A stretch of DNA of 64,000 nt, from the NCBI GenBank assembly GCA_039105265.1, contig JAPFFF010000003.1, positions 558,001 to 622,000 on the forward strand, written 5' to 3'. Origin of the DNA: Tritrichomonas musculus (lineage: Eukaryota; Parabasalia; Tritrichomonadida; Tritrichomonadidae). A program made the position numbers and the translations under genes. A model generated the notes under the pieces. That model saw only the letters and a list, made by a program, of their open reading frames with translations. It ran no database searches and was not told the DNA's origin. Positions 46,061 through 56,506 of the stretch are shown here, piece by piece (the stretch's first letter is position 1; every line of letters starts with the position of its first letter).

Positions 46061-48880
46061 ATGAATTTATTTTTTCAAGCAACTTCATTATGTATTGATA
46101 AAAATGATCCAAATATTGTTTTCGCAGGTGTGGGACCATCAATTTGTATTATTAAAGATCAAAAAATCTTAAAAAGTCAATCATTATTTGAACATCACAT
46201 GAGGATTTTGGCTATTCAACAATATTCAGATTGTTATTTTGCTTATGCAGAAAACATTTTGCTGAAATTACTTTTTTCTTATCAAACATTAGAATTTAGT
46301 ATTCAAAATCGATATGAATTACCAGATATTCTCAAAGCAATCGATTTTACAGAAGAGAACAATGAAACTAAAGCAATTCTTGGTCATGGGCAGATTATTA
46401 ATATTAAAAATGATAATTCAATTGAAATTCGAAATCCACCAAATTGGAAAACAGTTACATCTGCATCAATAAAAGATAATCAGCTTTTTTATGGTGATTC
46501 ATTTGGCACACTTACATACGTAGATAACTTTAATTTTGACACGCCATATGGTACTTTATTTTGTATTACTCAAAATATCGACCAAAAAACGAATTTGAGA
46601 CAAATATTAACGGCACATGAATACAAAGCTGCTGCACTTTGGAATATCCAAAACAATTCCCTTGAATGCATTTGGGAATGCAAAGATTTCCCTTCAAGAG
46701 TTTGGGGCTGTAACTTTTTCAAAGGAGATCCAATTGTGTTTTCAGAAGACGCATGTGTCCATTACAAAAATCAAATATATCAATTACATCGATCAAAAAC
46801 AATTACAGCATTAGATATTCATGACGACACGATTGTAACAGCTGGACAATACGGGACAATACGCTTTTCAAACTTTTCAAATACCGATATTACTCCACAA
46901 GTATTCGACATGAAAAACAAACAATTAATTGCCACATCATTCAACGACGGAACATGTCTAGTTGGCACTTTTGAAGGCAATCTGTTACTCCTTCCCAACA
47001 ATGAAATTATTTATAACGAAAATGAAAATAATAATAATAATACTGAAAATGAAAATAACCATAAGAAAGGCTGGTTTCTTATATCATCATACAACACCAC
47101 TGCTCTATGTTTTTCACGCGATAAGAAACTCTTATTTTATGACAAAAGCCAAAAAGAAGCGAAAAAATTCACATTTAAAAAATTGAATACAACCGCCGTT
47201 TCAATTTCTTTATACGGAGATACGGGAGCCGTCATACTTGTCACAAATTGTGTTCAGATCTTCAAACTTCCAAGTCTTGAAGAAATTGCTACATATGATC
47301 TTTCAGATGATTTCCCATCACCACCCACGACGGTTACGGTTACAAAATTCAAAGAACACACAATAACCGCCATTGGCAGTTTAGCCAACGTGTTACTTAT
47401 TGAATTTGACAGTGAGAACCAGATTGTATGCAAGACAATTGTTGACACAAGCACAAATGATGATTTCATATCACTTCACTTCACCAAAAATCTGACACTT
47501 TTTTGTGGAGGCAAATCAAACGGAGTTATCTCAATTATTGAAAAAGTGGAAAATAACGGACAAATTAACGGTTGGCGGTTAAAGACCCATTGGCGGGTCC
47601 CTTGGCAGTTAAGGAACATCATTCAAATCGGCGGTTATGACACATCACCGATTGTTTCAGTTTTGACGAAGGACTCAATTGTTATGTGGGACATTTTGAC
47701 ACAGACGAATATTTGCAAGTTTTCTTTCTCAGGAAAAAAGAATAGAGTATCAATACAAGTAAATGATGGGTCATTCACAGCTGCTTGTTGTGATGGCCAA
47801 AAAGTTATACTATTTTCAAACTCGCCTTGTTTATCAACAAAGTTCGTTGGCCCTCAATTTCATGGTCTCAGAATTTTATCTTCAACATCAACATCAAAAA
47901 ACAACATCAAAAATTTTTTTTCAGAAAATAAAAATGACATTTTTAATGATGACAATTTACTCGTAACTGGAAGTTGTGACAGAGACATAAGACTTTGGAA
48001 GGTTGACAGCAATGGCTTTGAACTACTGGATTGCGTGTATGGAAGTACTGATGGCACTCACTCTCTTTGCTTCGGAAGAATTAATGATTCTAATAGCATG
48101 ATCGTTTTTAGTGGCGGAGCTAAGAAGATCTTAATTGCTTGGGAAATTGTTAATAAACGATTATTCTTACTGAAAGAGTTCGTACTCGATCAATATGGAA
48201 TCAATACAAAAGTGAACTTCACTGTTAATTGCTGTACGTTAGTTACAATTGAAAAAGAAACTTTTTTATATCTAGGAAGTTCTGATGGCTATTTGAACAT
48301 ATTTAAATACGATTTTAATAAGAGCCCAAAACACATAGACCTTATTGAGAGGAAAGAATTGAAAGGAACACCGATGTCAATTGATTCATGTGATACAAAT
48401 GTCGTAGTGACAGAGTCTACAGGCGATTTATATATAGTTTCTATTAAAAATGGCACCGTTAAGAGCGATGAAGTGAATATCTCAGATTGCGGAGTTATGA
48501 TGGTTAGATTGTTTGGTATATCGTTATCTAATGGCGAAATTAAATACATAGCAGCTTCTTCTTGCGATGATGGAAGATTAATTTTGACTGATGTGGAAAA
48601 TCGAACGGAACTCCTAAAAATCAAAGGAAATCATACTGGTGGTATTAGATCATTGGCTGTTGATGTAAATAAACCAGATGGTGATCAATCTATTATTATA
48701 TCAATTGCTTCATTTAGCTATGATCAATGCTGTGTGATACATAAGATTTCTTTTCCTGACCTTCAGATCATTCGAGTATTGAAGTTTGACACTTCTGTTT
48801 TCGATGGCGAAAGAGTCGAATTTGTACAAAACAATGTGGTAGCTCTTGGATCTGGTATGGAAATGTTTTCAATGTTATAA
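46061..48880 (+). CDS. WD40-repeat protein, WDR6-like
   Basis: A 939-residue protein made of WD40 propeller blades with no membrane segment. Clear blades include VTGSCDRDIRLWKV, YLGSSDGYLNIFKY and HTGGIRSLAVD, with many weaker ones such as LTAHEYKAAALWNI and EHTITAIGSLANVLL. The length, the two-to-three-propeller layout, and an N-terminal block with EHHMRILAI resemble WDR6/Rtt10 (Trm734), the partner of the tRNA Gm34 methyltransferase. That assignment is a judgement from layout; a generic WD40 scaffold is the alternative. A short Asn-rich insertion sits near residue 325. It lies 136 bases after the receptor gene on the same strand. Confidence 0.7.
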   Translation: MNLFFQATSLCIDKNDPNIVFAGVGPSICIIKDQKILKSQSLFEHHMRILAIQQYSDCYFAYAENILLKLLFSYQTLEFSIQNRYELPDILKAIDFTEENNETKAILGHGQIINIKNDNSIEIRNPPNWKTVTSASIKDNQLFYGDSFGTLTYVDNFNFDTPYGTLFCITQNIDQKTNLRQILTAHEYKAAALWNIQNNSLECIWECKDFPSRVWGCNFFKGDPIVFSEDACVHYKNQIYQLHRSKTITALDIHDDTIVTAGQYGTIRFSNFSNTDITPQVFDMKNKQLIATSFNDGTCLVGTFEGNLLLLPNNEIIYNENENNNNNTENENNHKKGWFLISSYNTTALCFSRDKKLLFYDKSQKEAKKFTFKKLNTTAVSISLYGDTGAVILVTNCVQIFKLPSLEEIATYDLSDDFPSPPTTVTVTKFKEHTITAIGSLANVLLIEFDSENQIVCKTIVDTSTNDDFISLHFTKNLTLFCGGKSNGVISIIEKVENNGQINGWRLKTHWRVPWQLRNIIQIGGYDTSPIVSVLTKDSIVMWDILTQTNICKFSFSGKKNRVSIQVNDGSFTAACCDGQKVILFSNSPCLSTKFVGPQFHGLRILSSTSTSKNNIKNFFSENKNDIFNDDNLLVTGSCDRDIRLWKVDSNGFELLDCVYGSTDGTHSLCFGRINDSNSMIVFSGGAKKILIAWEIVNKRLFLLKEFVLDQYGINTKVNFTVNCCTLVTIEKETFLYLGSSDGYLNIFKYDFNKSPKHIDLIERKELKGTPMSIDSCDTNVVVTESTGDLYIVSIKNGTVKSDEVNISDCGVMMVRLFGISLSNGEIKYIAASSCDDGRLILTDVENRTELLKIKGNHTGGIRSLAVDVNKPDGDQSIIISIASFSYDQCCVIHKISFPDLQIIRVLKFDTSVFDGERVEFVQNNVVALGSGMEMFSML

Positions 48881-48950
48881 ACTACTTATTTTGAAGATAT
48901 ATATATTATTTATTTATTTTTGCTTTGTATTTTATTAAAAATCGTTATTT

Positions 48951-48959
48951 CACTTTTTA
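48951..48959 (+). repeat. 9-bp target-site duplication, left copy
   Basis: CACTTTTTA directly before the left inverted repeat; an identical copy follows the right inverted repeat at 55,979-55,987. A ninth-base ambiguity (the next base is G on both sides) allows 10 bp. Confidence 0.8.
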
Positions 48960-49132
48960 GGGTTTGAAGTAAAAGTACCAAGGTCAATTTCATATCACTA
49001 TTCAATTTTTATTCAAATTTGGTGAGGTACTAATGCAACTTTTTCATTTCTCACAAAATTGAAAGTAAAAGTACCTCACCTTTGTATCAATCTATTCAAA
49101 ATGTGGGAAATGATGATTCGCATTTGTACCAG
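48960..49132 (+). repeat. Left terminal inverted repeat of the 7.0-kb element
   Basis: It matches the reverse complement of 55,806-55,978 at 168 of 173 positions. Within each arm, ggtgaggtact (49,020-49,030) and agtacctcacc about 40 bases later form a perfect 11-bp internal hairpin, which could be a transposase binding structure. Confidence 0.9.
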
Positions 49133-50279
49133 AACGTTTTTTATTGTTAAATAAATTCAAATTTCGAGACAAAAAAATGAAAAAAAGAAAAATTAGTATT
49201 ACCGGTAAAAAAATAAATCTAAAAACAAAAAGATCCTTGAATATTAAGTCAATTAGAAACATTGAATATTTAAAAGTTGAATATTTTGTTTATAAATGCC
49301 ATTTGCACATGTAAAACAAACAGTTATTTATTAATGAAATGATATTTATTCAAAATATTAGTAAAAAATTAAATTTACTCAAGTTTTGATATTAAATTAT
49401 ATATTTCATCTTAAATTCTTAAATAATTTTGAAAACAATGTAAATACTGTGTTTATTATTGTTAAGAGAAAGTTCAGGGCTATTTTTTTAAAAGTATCAT
49501 CGAAGAGATTAAAATCATAAACGAATCAACCATTTTAGAGAATAAAGGTTTAATAGGCATATCGAGGTTTGAAAATAAATATTATAAATCAAAACAGTTC
49601 GTTTTTCAATATCTTTTTAATTTTTTTTAATAAATATTAAAAAATAATTATAAATTCTTTAATTTTCAAATTATGATATTGATTTTATATTTTAAATGTA
49701 TCTTTATTTGTTTTTAAGTATATATATTTACTTAGATATCCCAAAATAATTGATAATACTAGGATACAAAATCTTTTTTAATTGAATATAATATTTACGT
49801 TTGTATTTTTGATTTTATATGTAATTGAATAATTCTAAGTGCTTTCAATTTATATTTCATACAAATATTATCAACTAAATATGCATTAATTTTTATTTTA
49901 TTAAATTAAAATAATATTTTAAATGCATATATATTATATAAATAATATTTAATATATATATTATGAGTATACATTAAGTAATTCCTAAATAATTAAAGAT
50001 ACCAATAGATATATTATTGAATACAATTTGTTTAATGGATTTTGTATAATTCAAAAATGTTCGATAAAGAATTTAATTTTCTATAGTATGTTGAATTTTT
50101 CTAATATCTTTATTATCTTGTTTAATTCAAATATTTTTAAAATAAAAGAAGAATATGTTTATTAATTACTAATTTGATATGAATTAAAAGATAATTTTAA
50201 AATGAGTAACGAATAAAGAAACAATTAATTGGCCAAAATTTATTTATTTTTGAATAATACGTTATTAAATATTTAATCA

Positions 50280-50830
50280 AAAGTAAAAACCTTATAATTT
50301 ATGATGGAAAATGAAAGAAAACAAATATATATAATAAGAAAATAAGTAAATAAAATTGTTTTTTTAATTTTTTAAAATTTACGTTTTAAATTATTTAAAC
50401 AAAAGAAAAAACGCATTTAATTTATGATTGGAAAGGATTGAATATAATGAATATTGGATTGGTATAAAATTATTTTTCTTTTTGATCTAGTAATTTAAAA
50501 CGTATTTTTTAAAAACAAACAAATAGATGTTTACTTCTTTATTCCTTATTATATATATTTATTTTCTATAATTTCTCATCATAAATTATATGCATTTTTA
50601 CTTATGTTTAAATAATTATAATATAATTTTTAAAAGCATGCAAATAGATGTTTGCTTACTTGTTTTCTTATTATATTTGTTTGCATTCTTTCGTTTCTCA
50701 TCATAAATTATATGCTTTTTTACTTATGTTTAAATATTTTAAAATATAAAACAAACAAGGAGATTTTTACTTGCTTTTTATTATATATTTTTAATTTTCT
50801 TTCATTTTCCATCATAAATTATTGTATGCC
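50280..50830. repeat. Mixed direct and inverted repeat cluster inside the 7.0-kb element
   Basis: The block catcataaattat recurs about every 115-125 bases on the plus strand (near 50,577, 50,699 and 50,810), each time preceded by a T-rich segment with ttattatat and followed, in the first two, by tgc, T-run, acttatgttt. Two inverted copies (ataatttatgatgg near 50,297 and aatttatgattgg near 50,420) lie upstream. The cluster could fold into a large cruciform. No coding content. Confidence 0.65.
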
Positions 50831-51339
50831 AGCTTTTTTTGTTAATATTTTTATGTTCTTTTTTAGAAAAGCATTTGCTATTTTTTAATTCAATTAATAA
50901 ATAAAACATAGAAATATTTGTATAAAGTAATAACAAATTGAGAATATAAATAGTCAAAATGAAATAATTTAATTTTTTAAATATTTGCATTATTTATCTG
51001 AAAAATAATTTAACAAAGAAATAATTAATTATTATGTCACATATTGTAATAATATAATTAAAAATCAAGATCAACTTTCATAAAGTATATTCATTTTGGT
51101 ATCAAATTCTTATTTTTCAGTAATTTCAAATTATAGCAAACTAAGGATTTTTATTATTCATTTTTGCCCAGAAAAAGTCGAACTCTTCCAAAGAAAAAGT
51201 GAATTTTGAACATCCCTATAGCAAACCTAGAAAATTGAAGATTCAAATTTATATAGTCCAAAGAGGATTTTGAATTCATCATATTATTATATTACCTTAA
51301 AATGTCATTATTTTTTTACTATAGAATATCAATATGCAA

Positions 51340-51765
51340 TGGTAAAATGTTCTATGATACCACCTAAAAACTTAGATGCTGTTGAGAATGTTGTTATTAC
51401 TACAGGTACAAAGTGAGTGGTAGCTGCTTTAAACTCTTTAAACGCACCATCTTTAACACTTACTTTTATCATTTCATTATATTCTTTGAATAATTATTAT
51501 TTAATGCGATATAGAGTTTATAATAAAATTCCATTGCTATATTGATTGTAGGCACAATGAGCAAAAACTTATTATTAGGTACTGTATTATATATCCATTT
51601 TCTTATTGCTGTTGATTTGCCTGAGCCGATAGGCGCTTGACATATAAACTTCTTTATGGTCTTCTCTATAGTTATCTCTTCATCATCTTTGCGATAAGTT
51701 ACTTCATTTGATTTACTAGGTAGGTTCTCAAATATAGTCCAATTAACATATCGCTCATTTATCAT
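51340..51765 (-). pseudogene. Superfamily 2 helicase fragment, probably virus-derived
   Basis: Reading from 51,765, about 98 residues include CQAPIGSGKSTAIRKW (Walker A, motif I) and LLIVPTINIAMEFYYKL (motif Ia), the N-terminal core of an SF2 helicase of the origin-binding or DEAD/DEAH kind. Further helicase-like sequence (TTFSTASKFLG) lies beyond. The rest of the gene is gone; it is broken. Its closeness to the hairpin signature at 52,000 suggests that it belongs to a mostly deleted virus-like element. It is treated as a fossil. Confidence 0.55.
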
Positions 51766-51999
51766 TTTAAACAGAAAATAAAAACAAAAATAAAAACAAA
51801 TTATATAAATACTAAAATATAGGTTGTTAAGGAATTGATAGTAACTAATGGGGTACTTTCATAGTTGAAGGTTAAGCTGTGGATATGACACTTTAAATAT
51901 AAATACTTTAATTTTTATAGCGTGAGTGGAACAAAATATGGCACCTAGTATAGTAGACTGAGTCTTTTGTGGCATAGCGTGACACGAATGGATCAGGCC

Positions 52000-52048
52000 G
52001 TTAGGTCTGTGTGTAGTGTTAACGGAACACAGCCTAACTTATACTATT
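52000..52048. repeat. Isolated terminal hairpin signature
   Basis: Arms GTTAGG-T-CTGTGT (52,000-52,012) and ACACAG-CCTAAC (52,027-52,038) are followed by one base and TATACTATT (52,040-52,048). The same bulged T, the same outer arms and the same trailing motif occur at 18,443-18,490. No virus gene follows; AT-rich repeats do. This is probably the right end of a third, otherwise deleted element. Confidence 0.75.
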
Positions 52049-52074
52049 ATAAGCATTATATATCATTAATTTGC

Positions 52075-52480
52075 ATTACAATATCATCATATAACACTAT
52101 AATATCATCATATAATGCATAAAACAATCACAAACATTATTATATCATCATATAATACTATAATATCATTACATTACATCATAATATCATTACATTACAT
52201 CATAATATCATTACATTACATCATAATATCATTACATTACATCATAATATCATTGCATTACACTATAATATCATTTCATTACACTACACTATAATATCAT
52301 TACATTGTACTATAATATCATCATATAATACATAAAACAATCACAAACATTATTATATCATTAAATAACACTATAAAATCATCATATAATATTATAAAAT
52401 CTTTATCTGATACTATAAACACATCAAATTACCCATTAAATCATCATAAACATTATAATATCATTTAATAACATAAGCAT
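52075..52480 (+). repeat. AT-rich minisatellite
   Basis: Units of about 21 bases, ataatatcattacattacatc, repeat four or more times almost perfectly near 52,160-52,260. They are flanked by looser variants (ataatatcatcatataa...). A longer block containing cataaaacaatcacaaacat appears twice, near 52,119 and 52,331, and so brackets the array. Confidence 0.8.
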
Positions 52481-52680
52481 TTTAAAATTATCATATAACA
52501 CTCCTAAAAGATCATATTTTTTTGTAATGTTAAACTTAAATCGAATGTATTTTAATTTCTTAACACCAAAACTAACTTTTAAATGGCATACATATATTGT
52601 ATAAATTAATAAGTTAATAAATATGAATACAATTGTTAACCAAATATTAAAAACAATAACTAACAATTTTTTTCAAGAAA

Positions 52681-53516
52681 AAAGAGATTTTTGATAGACA
52701 TAAAAATCTTAATATTTTTTAATAATAAAACTTTTTAATAATAATAATTATTTTTATTAAAATAATAATTATTAATTGTTTTCATATTGATATAAAAATA
52801 TTTTTTAAATTTTTAAAAATTTTTACTAAATTTGTGAGAATTGAATAGAAAATTTTTATCGCAATAAATAAATTGATAAAATTTATTCAAAAAAAATTCA
52901 GTTATGCTTTATAAAAAGTTTGTTTTAGCTATTTTATTTTCACTTTTGAATAAATCCGTAAATAATATTCTGAATTTTGATAAGAGATTAGATTAATAAA
53001 ACAAGTTTAAAAACCATTGAATTTGATGAGTATATTTCTTATTTTTCTTGCCATAAAATAAAAATTTTAAATTTATTTTAGGCAAAAACATAATTTTTTA
53101 TATTATTAAAAATAGTTTTCACATAGTTATAATAAAAAAAGAGAAATTATGGTAAATCATTTTGGAATGTCTTTTAAATTATTTACCAAATTTAGAGATA
53201 TTTTATTACTTTGGAACATTTTGCATGGATATTTGATTTAAAATAAAAAACATTTAACCACCAATATTAGATATAAAATGAGTTAGCTTAAAGGCATAAT
53301 TTTTGGATATATATTTATTAATGTGCCAAATAAAGTAAAAAAGTGAGTCAGAATATTCAAAACTTGTTGAAACTAAAGAAAATTAACAATTATAATCAAT
53401 ATGATTATTACATTACCTTTCAAAAATTGAAAAGAACAGAATATTGTAAATATAAATGGCTTAATAATTTAATTATTTCAAAATCAAATAATTATTTTTT
53501 CACAAAAAAAATCTAA
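52681..53516. other. AT-rich filler inside the 7.0-kb element
   Basis: No gene and no clear repeats; poly-A and poly-T tracts only. Confidence 0.35.
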
Positions 53517-53816
53517 TAGAGTGAGGAGAATTATATGTAAACGGGAGAATAATATGTAAACGCTACAGAAAAAGTTTAAGATATACAATTTTATTGAATT
53601 AATTAATAGAAATTATAAATAATTTATTTGAAAAAAATTGATAAAAAAACTCTAAATTATCTTTATTAATTTTTGTTTTTGTAATTTATTATATAGTGAT
53701 TCAAATTAAATTGACAATGTATAATAATAAAACTAACTAAAAGAAAACGGATAATGCTTTTCTCCTTCATTTTTAAACTTTTTCAGAAGCGTTTACATAT
53801 TATTCTCCTCACTCTA
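53517..53816. mobile_element. 296-bp mariner-type MITE with TA duplication
   Basis: The body is 53,519-53,814, flanked by TA on both sides (53,517-53,518 and 53,815-53,816). Terminal inverted repeats begin GAGTGAGGAGAAT and continue through ATATGTAAACG with one mismatch. On the left the second half of the repeat is duplicated in tandem, and that second copy pairs further with the right arm through GAAAAAGTTTAA. TA duplication with inverted repeats of this size fits Tc1/mariner-derived MITEs; trichomonads are known to carry mariner elements. No coding capacity. Confidence 0.8.
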
Positions 53817-54173
53817 AATATTTTTTTTAAAGATTAAATCCATATAGCAGACAAATAACTTTTTCTTTAATGAAGGAAAAAAATATAACTTCAAATTTTC
53901 TATTTTGTAAAAAAATTATAGATAATTATTCATTATTTTGTTAAATAAAGAAAGAAAAAAAATATTGAATCAATTTTCTAGATTTAAACTTAGAAAAAGA
54001 GAATACAGACAAATAATCTAAAAAAAATGAAAAAAATTTCTAAAAAAACTATATTTGAGATTTTTTTTTTAAAAATATATGTTATTATATCAATTTTTTA
54101 TTCCTCTCCTGTAATCAATTTCATAAAAATCAGTGTTTTTTATATAATAATACGTTTATAAATATTCAGAATA

Positions 54174-55009
54174 CTTTTTTTGGTAAATATTTTTTTTTGA
54201 ACTTTTTAGATTTTTTCCCCTCAATTTTTTTCTTTGTATATTTGTTCACAAATAGTTGAACTTTTTAGATTTTTTCCTCTCAATTTGGATTTTTTTAAAA
54301 AAGCAAAAAAGCATGAAAATAAGTAAATAAAATACTAAAAGAAGAAACTATAAATATTTTAATATACATAAATAGAATTTATTAAGATTTTTCTGTTGAG
54401 AAAAAAAAATCATGAAATAATAATTAGCATTTCTTTGGGTGAGAAAATTTAGATGCATTAAAATATGCAGTATTTCATCTAGTATAAACTATGAGTATAT
54501 GCATTGAATAAGAAAAGCAATTATTTGTGTTTAATGAGTAAATAAATAGATCGCTTTGCACCAATTTTGTGATAAAATACAATAATTAGGTTTATTAGCT
54601 AAGAGTGAAAGCGCATTGGACGTATTTGTGTTCTTTTTGTGAGAATTGTGATCATATATATATCTTCAAAATTTGAAGCTAAATATTGGTTTCTTTTTCA
54701 TCTTTTGCTCTCAATTTTTTTTATTGGATTGGTAATACCAGCATTATGCTCTTAAAAGCAGGAAATAAGGGAAATTTAGACTACGATTTTAATAAAAATT
54801 GGAAATTGCAAATAGAAGTTTATTTTTCTTCTTCTTTATTGAACATATAATGCCTGTAATGCTGTGAAATGGTGCTTATTGGTATAAAAACCTCGAATAC
54901 TTACTTCTTAAATAGTATAATTATAAAGATATTATGACAAATAAGCATTCAAAAAAATTGAGAGTAAAAAATCCAAAAAAGTTCAAAAATAAAGATTTAC
55001 CCTTTTTTT
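54174..55009. mobile_element. 820-bp non-autonomous inverted-repeat transposon
   Basis: The body is 54,182-55,001. The left end GGTAAATATTTTTTTTTGAAC and the reverse complement of the right end GGTAAAT-CTTTATTTTTGAAC match with roughly 80-85% identity over about 50 bases, continuing through a ...CTCAATTTTTTT block. CTTTTTTT (8 bp) flanks both ends (54,174-54,181 and 55,002-55,009). An 8-bp duplication points to hAT or MULE, but the duplicated bases are a T-run, so this is less secure. A second copy of the subterminal motif gaactttttagatttttt lies at 54,258. It codes for nothing. Confidence 0.6.
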
Positions 55010-55805
55010 AAACGTAAATATGAAATAATCATACGTTTATAAAAAAATCATATCACTAAGATTATATCCATTGAATAAAATTGAATAATATTAAGTACAT
55101 ATTTGATTATTATTCATATTCCTTTCAAATAGATTAAAATAAACAATAAAGCTAAAAATGATTTAAAACAATTTATTTGATATGTTTAAACTATATATAT
55201 TCTTCTATAATTTTTATCAATTAAGATAAAAATAAATAAATGTTTAATCAGAATTGAGATAGATCTATTCAATTAATAAATAGTTTATGACATAAAAAAA
55301 AACATTTTTTCTCATTATGTACTCTAAATACAAAAGAAAGAATATTCAAAAATAGTATGTATATGTATATATATATAATATGTTTTATTATAAGTATTAT
55401 TAATACTCATAAATTTTATACTCTTATAAATCAGCAAATGCGGTGTTTTATTTTTTTCATATGCATACAATGTATATATCGAAGAATGCTATATCTTATA
55501 CTGCTCCAAAATTTACAATATTTTAAACTTTAAATATTCCATTTATATCAAATCTGCATTAGCTTAATATTTTTTTTTAATAAGTCAATAAAAATATATT
55601 TTATTCACTATCATACAAAATTCAATTATAAAACCTATAAATTTTTAATTCTGCGAGATATCAATATATTGCCGATTTTGAAAATTAAAAAAAATTCTTA
55701 GCTTTTCATATATGAAATATAAATTCTTTAATATACTTTATTTTTTCTCTTTTTTGATTGTAAAATAAATTTAAAATGAAGAAATTTCTTTTTTAAAATT
55801 CAGAA
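55010..55805. other. AT-rich filler inside the 7.0-kb element
   Basis: No gene. A short TA-repeat run lies near 55,358-55,382; nothing else is notable. Confidence 0.35.
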
Positions 55806-55978
55806 CTGGTACAAATGCGAATCATCATTTCCCACATTTTGAATAGATTGATACAAAGGTGAGGTACTTTTACTTTCAATTTTGTGAGAAATGAAAAAGT
55901 TGCATTAGTACCTCACCAAATTTGAATAAAAATTGAATAGTGATATGAAATTGACCTTGGTATTTTTCCATGAAGCCC
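55806..55978 (-). repeat. Right terminal inverted repeat of the 7.0-kb element
   Basis: The reverse complement of 48,960-49,132 with five mismatches, all near the outer end. The second copy of the 9-bp duplication CACTTTTTA follows at 55,979-55,987. Confidence 0.9.
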
Positions 55979-55987
55979 CACTTTTTA

Positions 55988-56506
55988 GACACATTCAAAA
56001 AATGATATTAGTTTTTAAAACAAAATTATCCTGATAATTAAAGATGTTTTTAGTAAAATACTTAGGTTGTTATTATCATTAGATGTTAAATAAAGTAAAA
56101 ATATTGATTTAAACCTGAAATTATCATAAATTTTATAAGCTTTTCATATTGTTTCATGCTTCTGTATTTACTACTTCAGTATTTTTAATGTAGATTCTGA
56201 TGTTCTTCTTTAGCAATGGCCCAGTTCATCATCACTACTCTTAAATTTCTCAAATAGCACTTGTCGATTTTTAATTGATATAGAAAACTTTCTTCCTTTT
56301 TTGTAAGCTATTTTAATAAGCTAACAATTTAATATATCATAATGTTAACAGTTTGTAGGATACATTGTTTTGAAAAATGATATTTGAAATTCAAATGCTT
56401 ATTTTTGTTATTCAATAAATAAAATATATCAAAATACTATTTTGAAAATAGTTGAACTATTTCAAAAAATAATAATAAAAATTTTAAATTAATAATAATT
56501 TTAAAA
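55988..56506. other. Host intergenic region
   Basis: About 520 AT-rich bases between the transposon and the 3' end of the acidic protein gene. I see no gene or repeat. Confidence 0.35.

Larger units (their letters stand above)
48960..55978. mobile_element. 7.0-kb Mutator-like transposon with 173-bp inverted repeats
   Basis: Inverted repeats of 173 bases (48,960-49,132 and 55,806-55,978) differ at five positions, all within the outer 16 bases. Both begin GGG. The element is flanked by CACTTTTTA on both sides, a 9-bp duplication as made by Mutator-like (MULE) transposases. The interior is very AT-rich with no transposase that I can recognise, so it is probably non-autonomous and moved in trans. 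The inner part of the repeats is free of mismatches, which implies recent movement or selection on the ends. It has captured or accumulated other elements: a virus-like fragment with terminal hairpin, a MITE, an 820-bp inverted-repeat element and two repeat arrays. Confidence 0.8.

Noticed and set aside
50652-50888. Small membrane-protein frame in the gene-poor region
   Set aside because: Phe/Leu-rich translation of T-rich repeat sequence; it overlaps the repeat cluster and has no homologue or domain.
48960-55978. LTR retrotransposon or Polinton reading of the 7-kb element
   Set aside because: The end repeats are inverted, which excludes LTRs, and the 9-bp duplication is longer than the usual 6 bp of Polintons; no capsid or polymerase gene is present.
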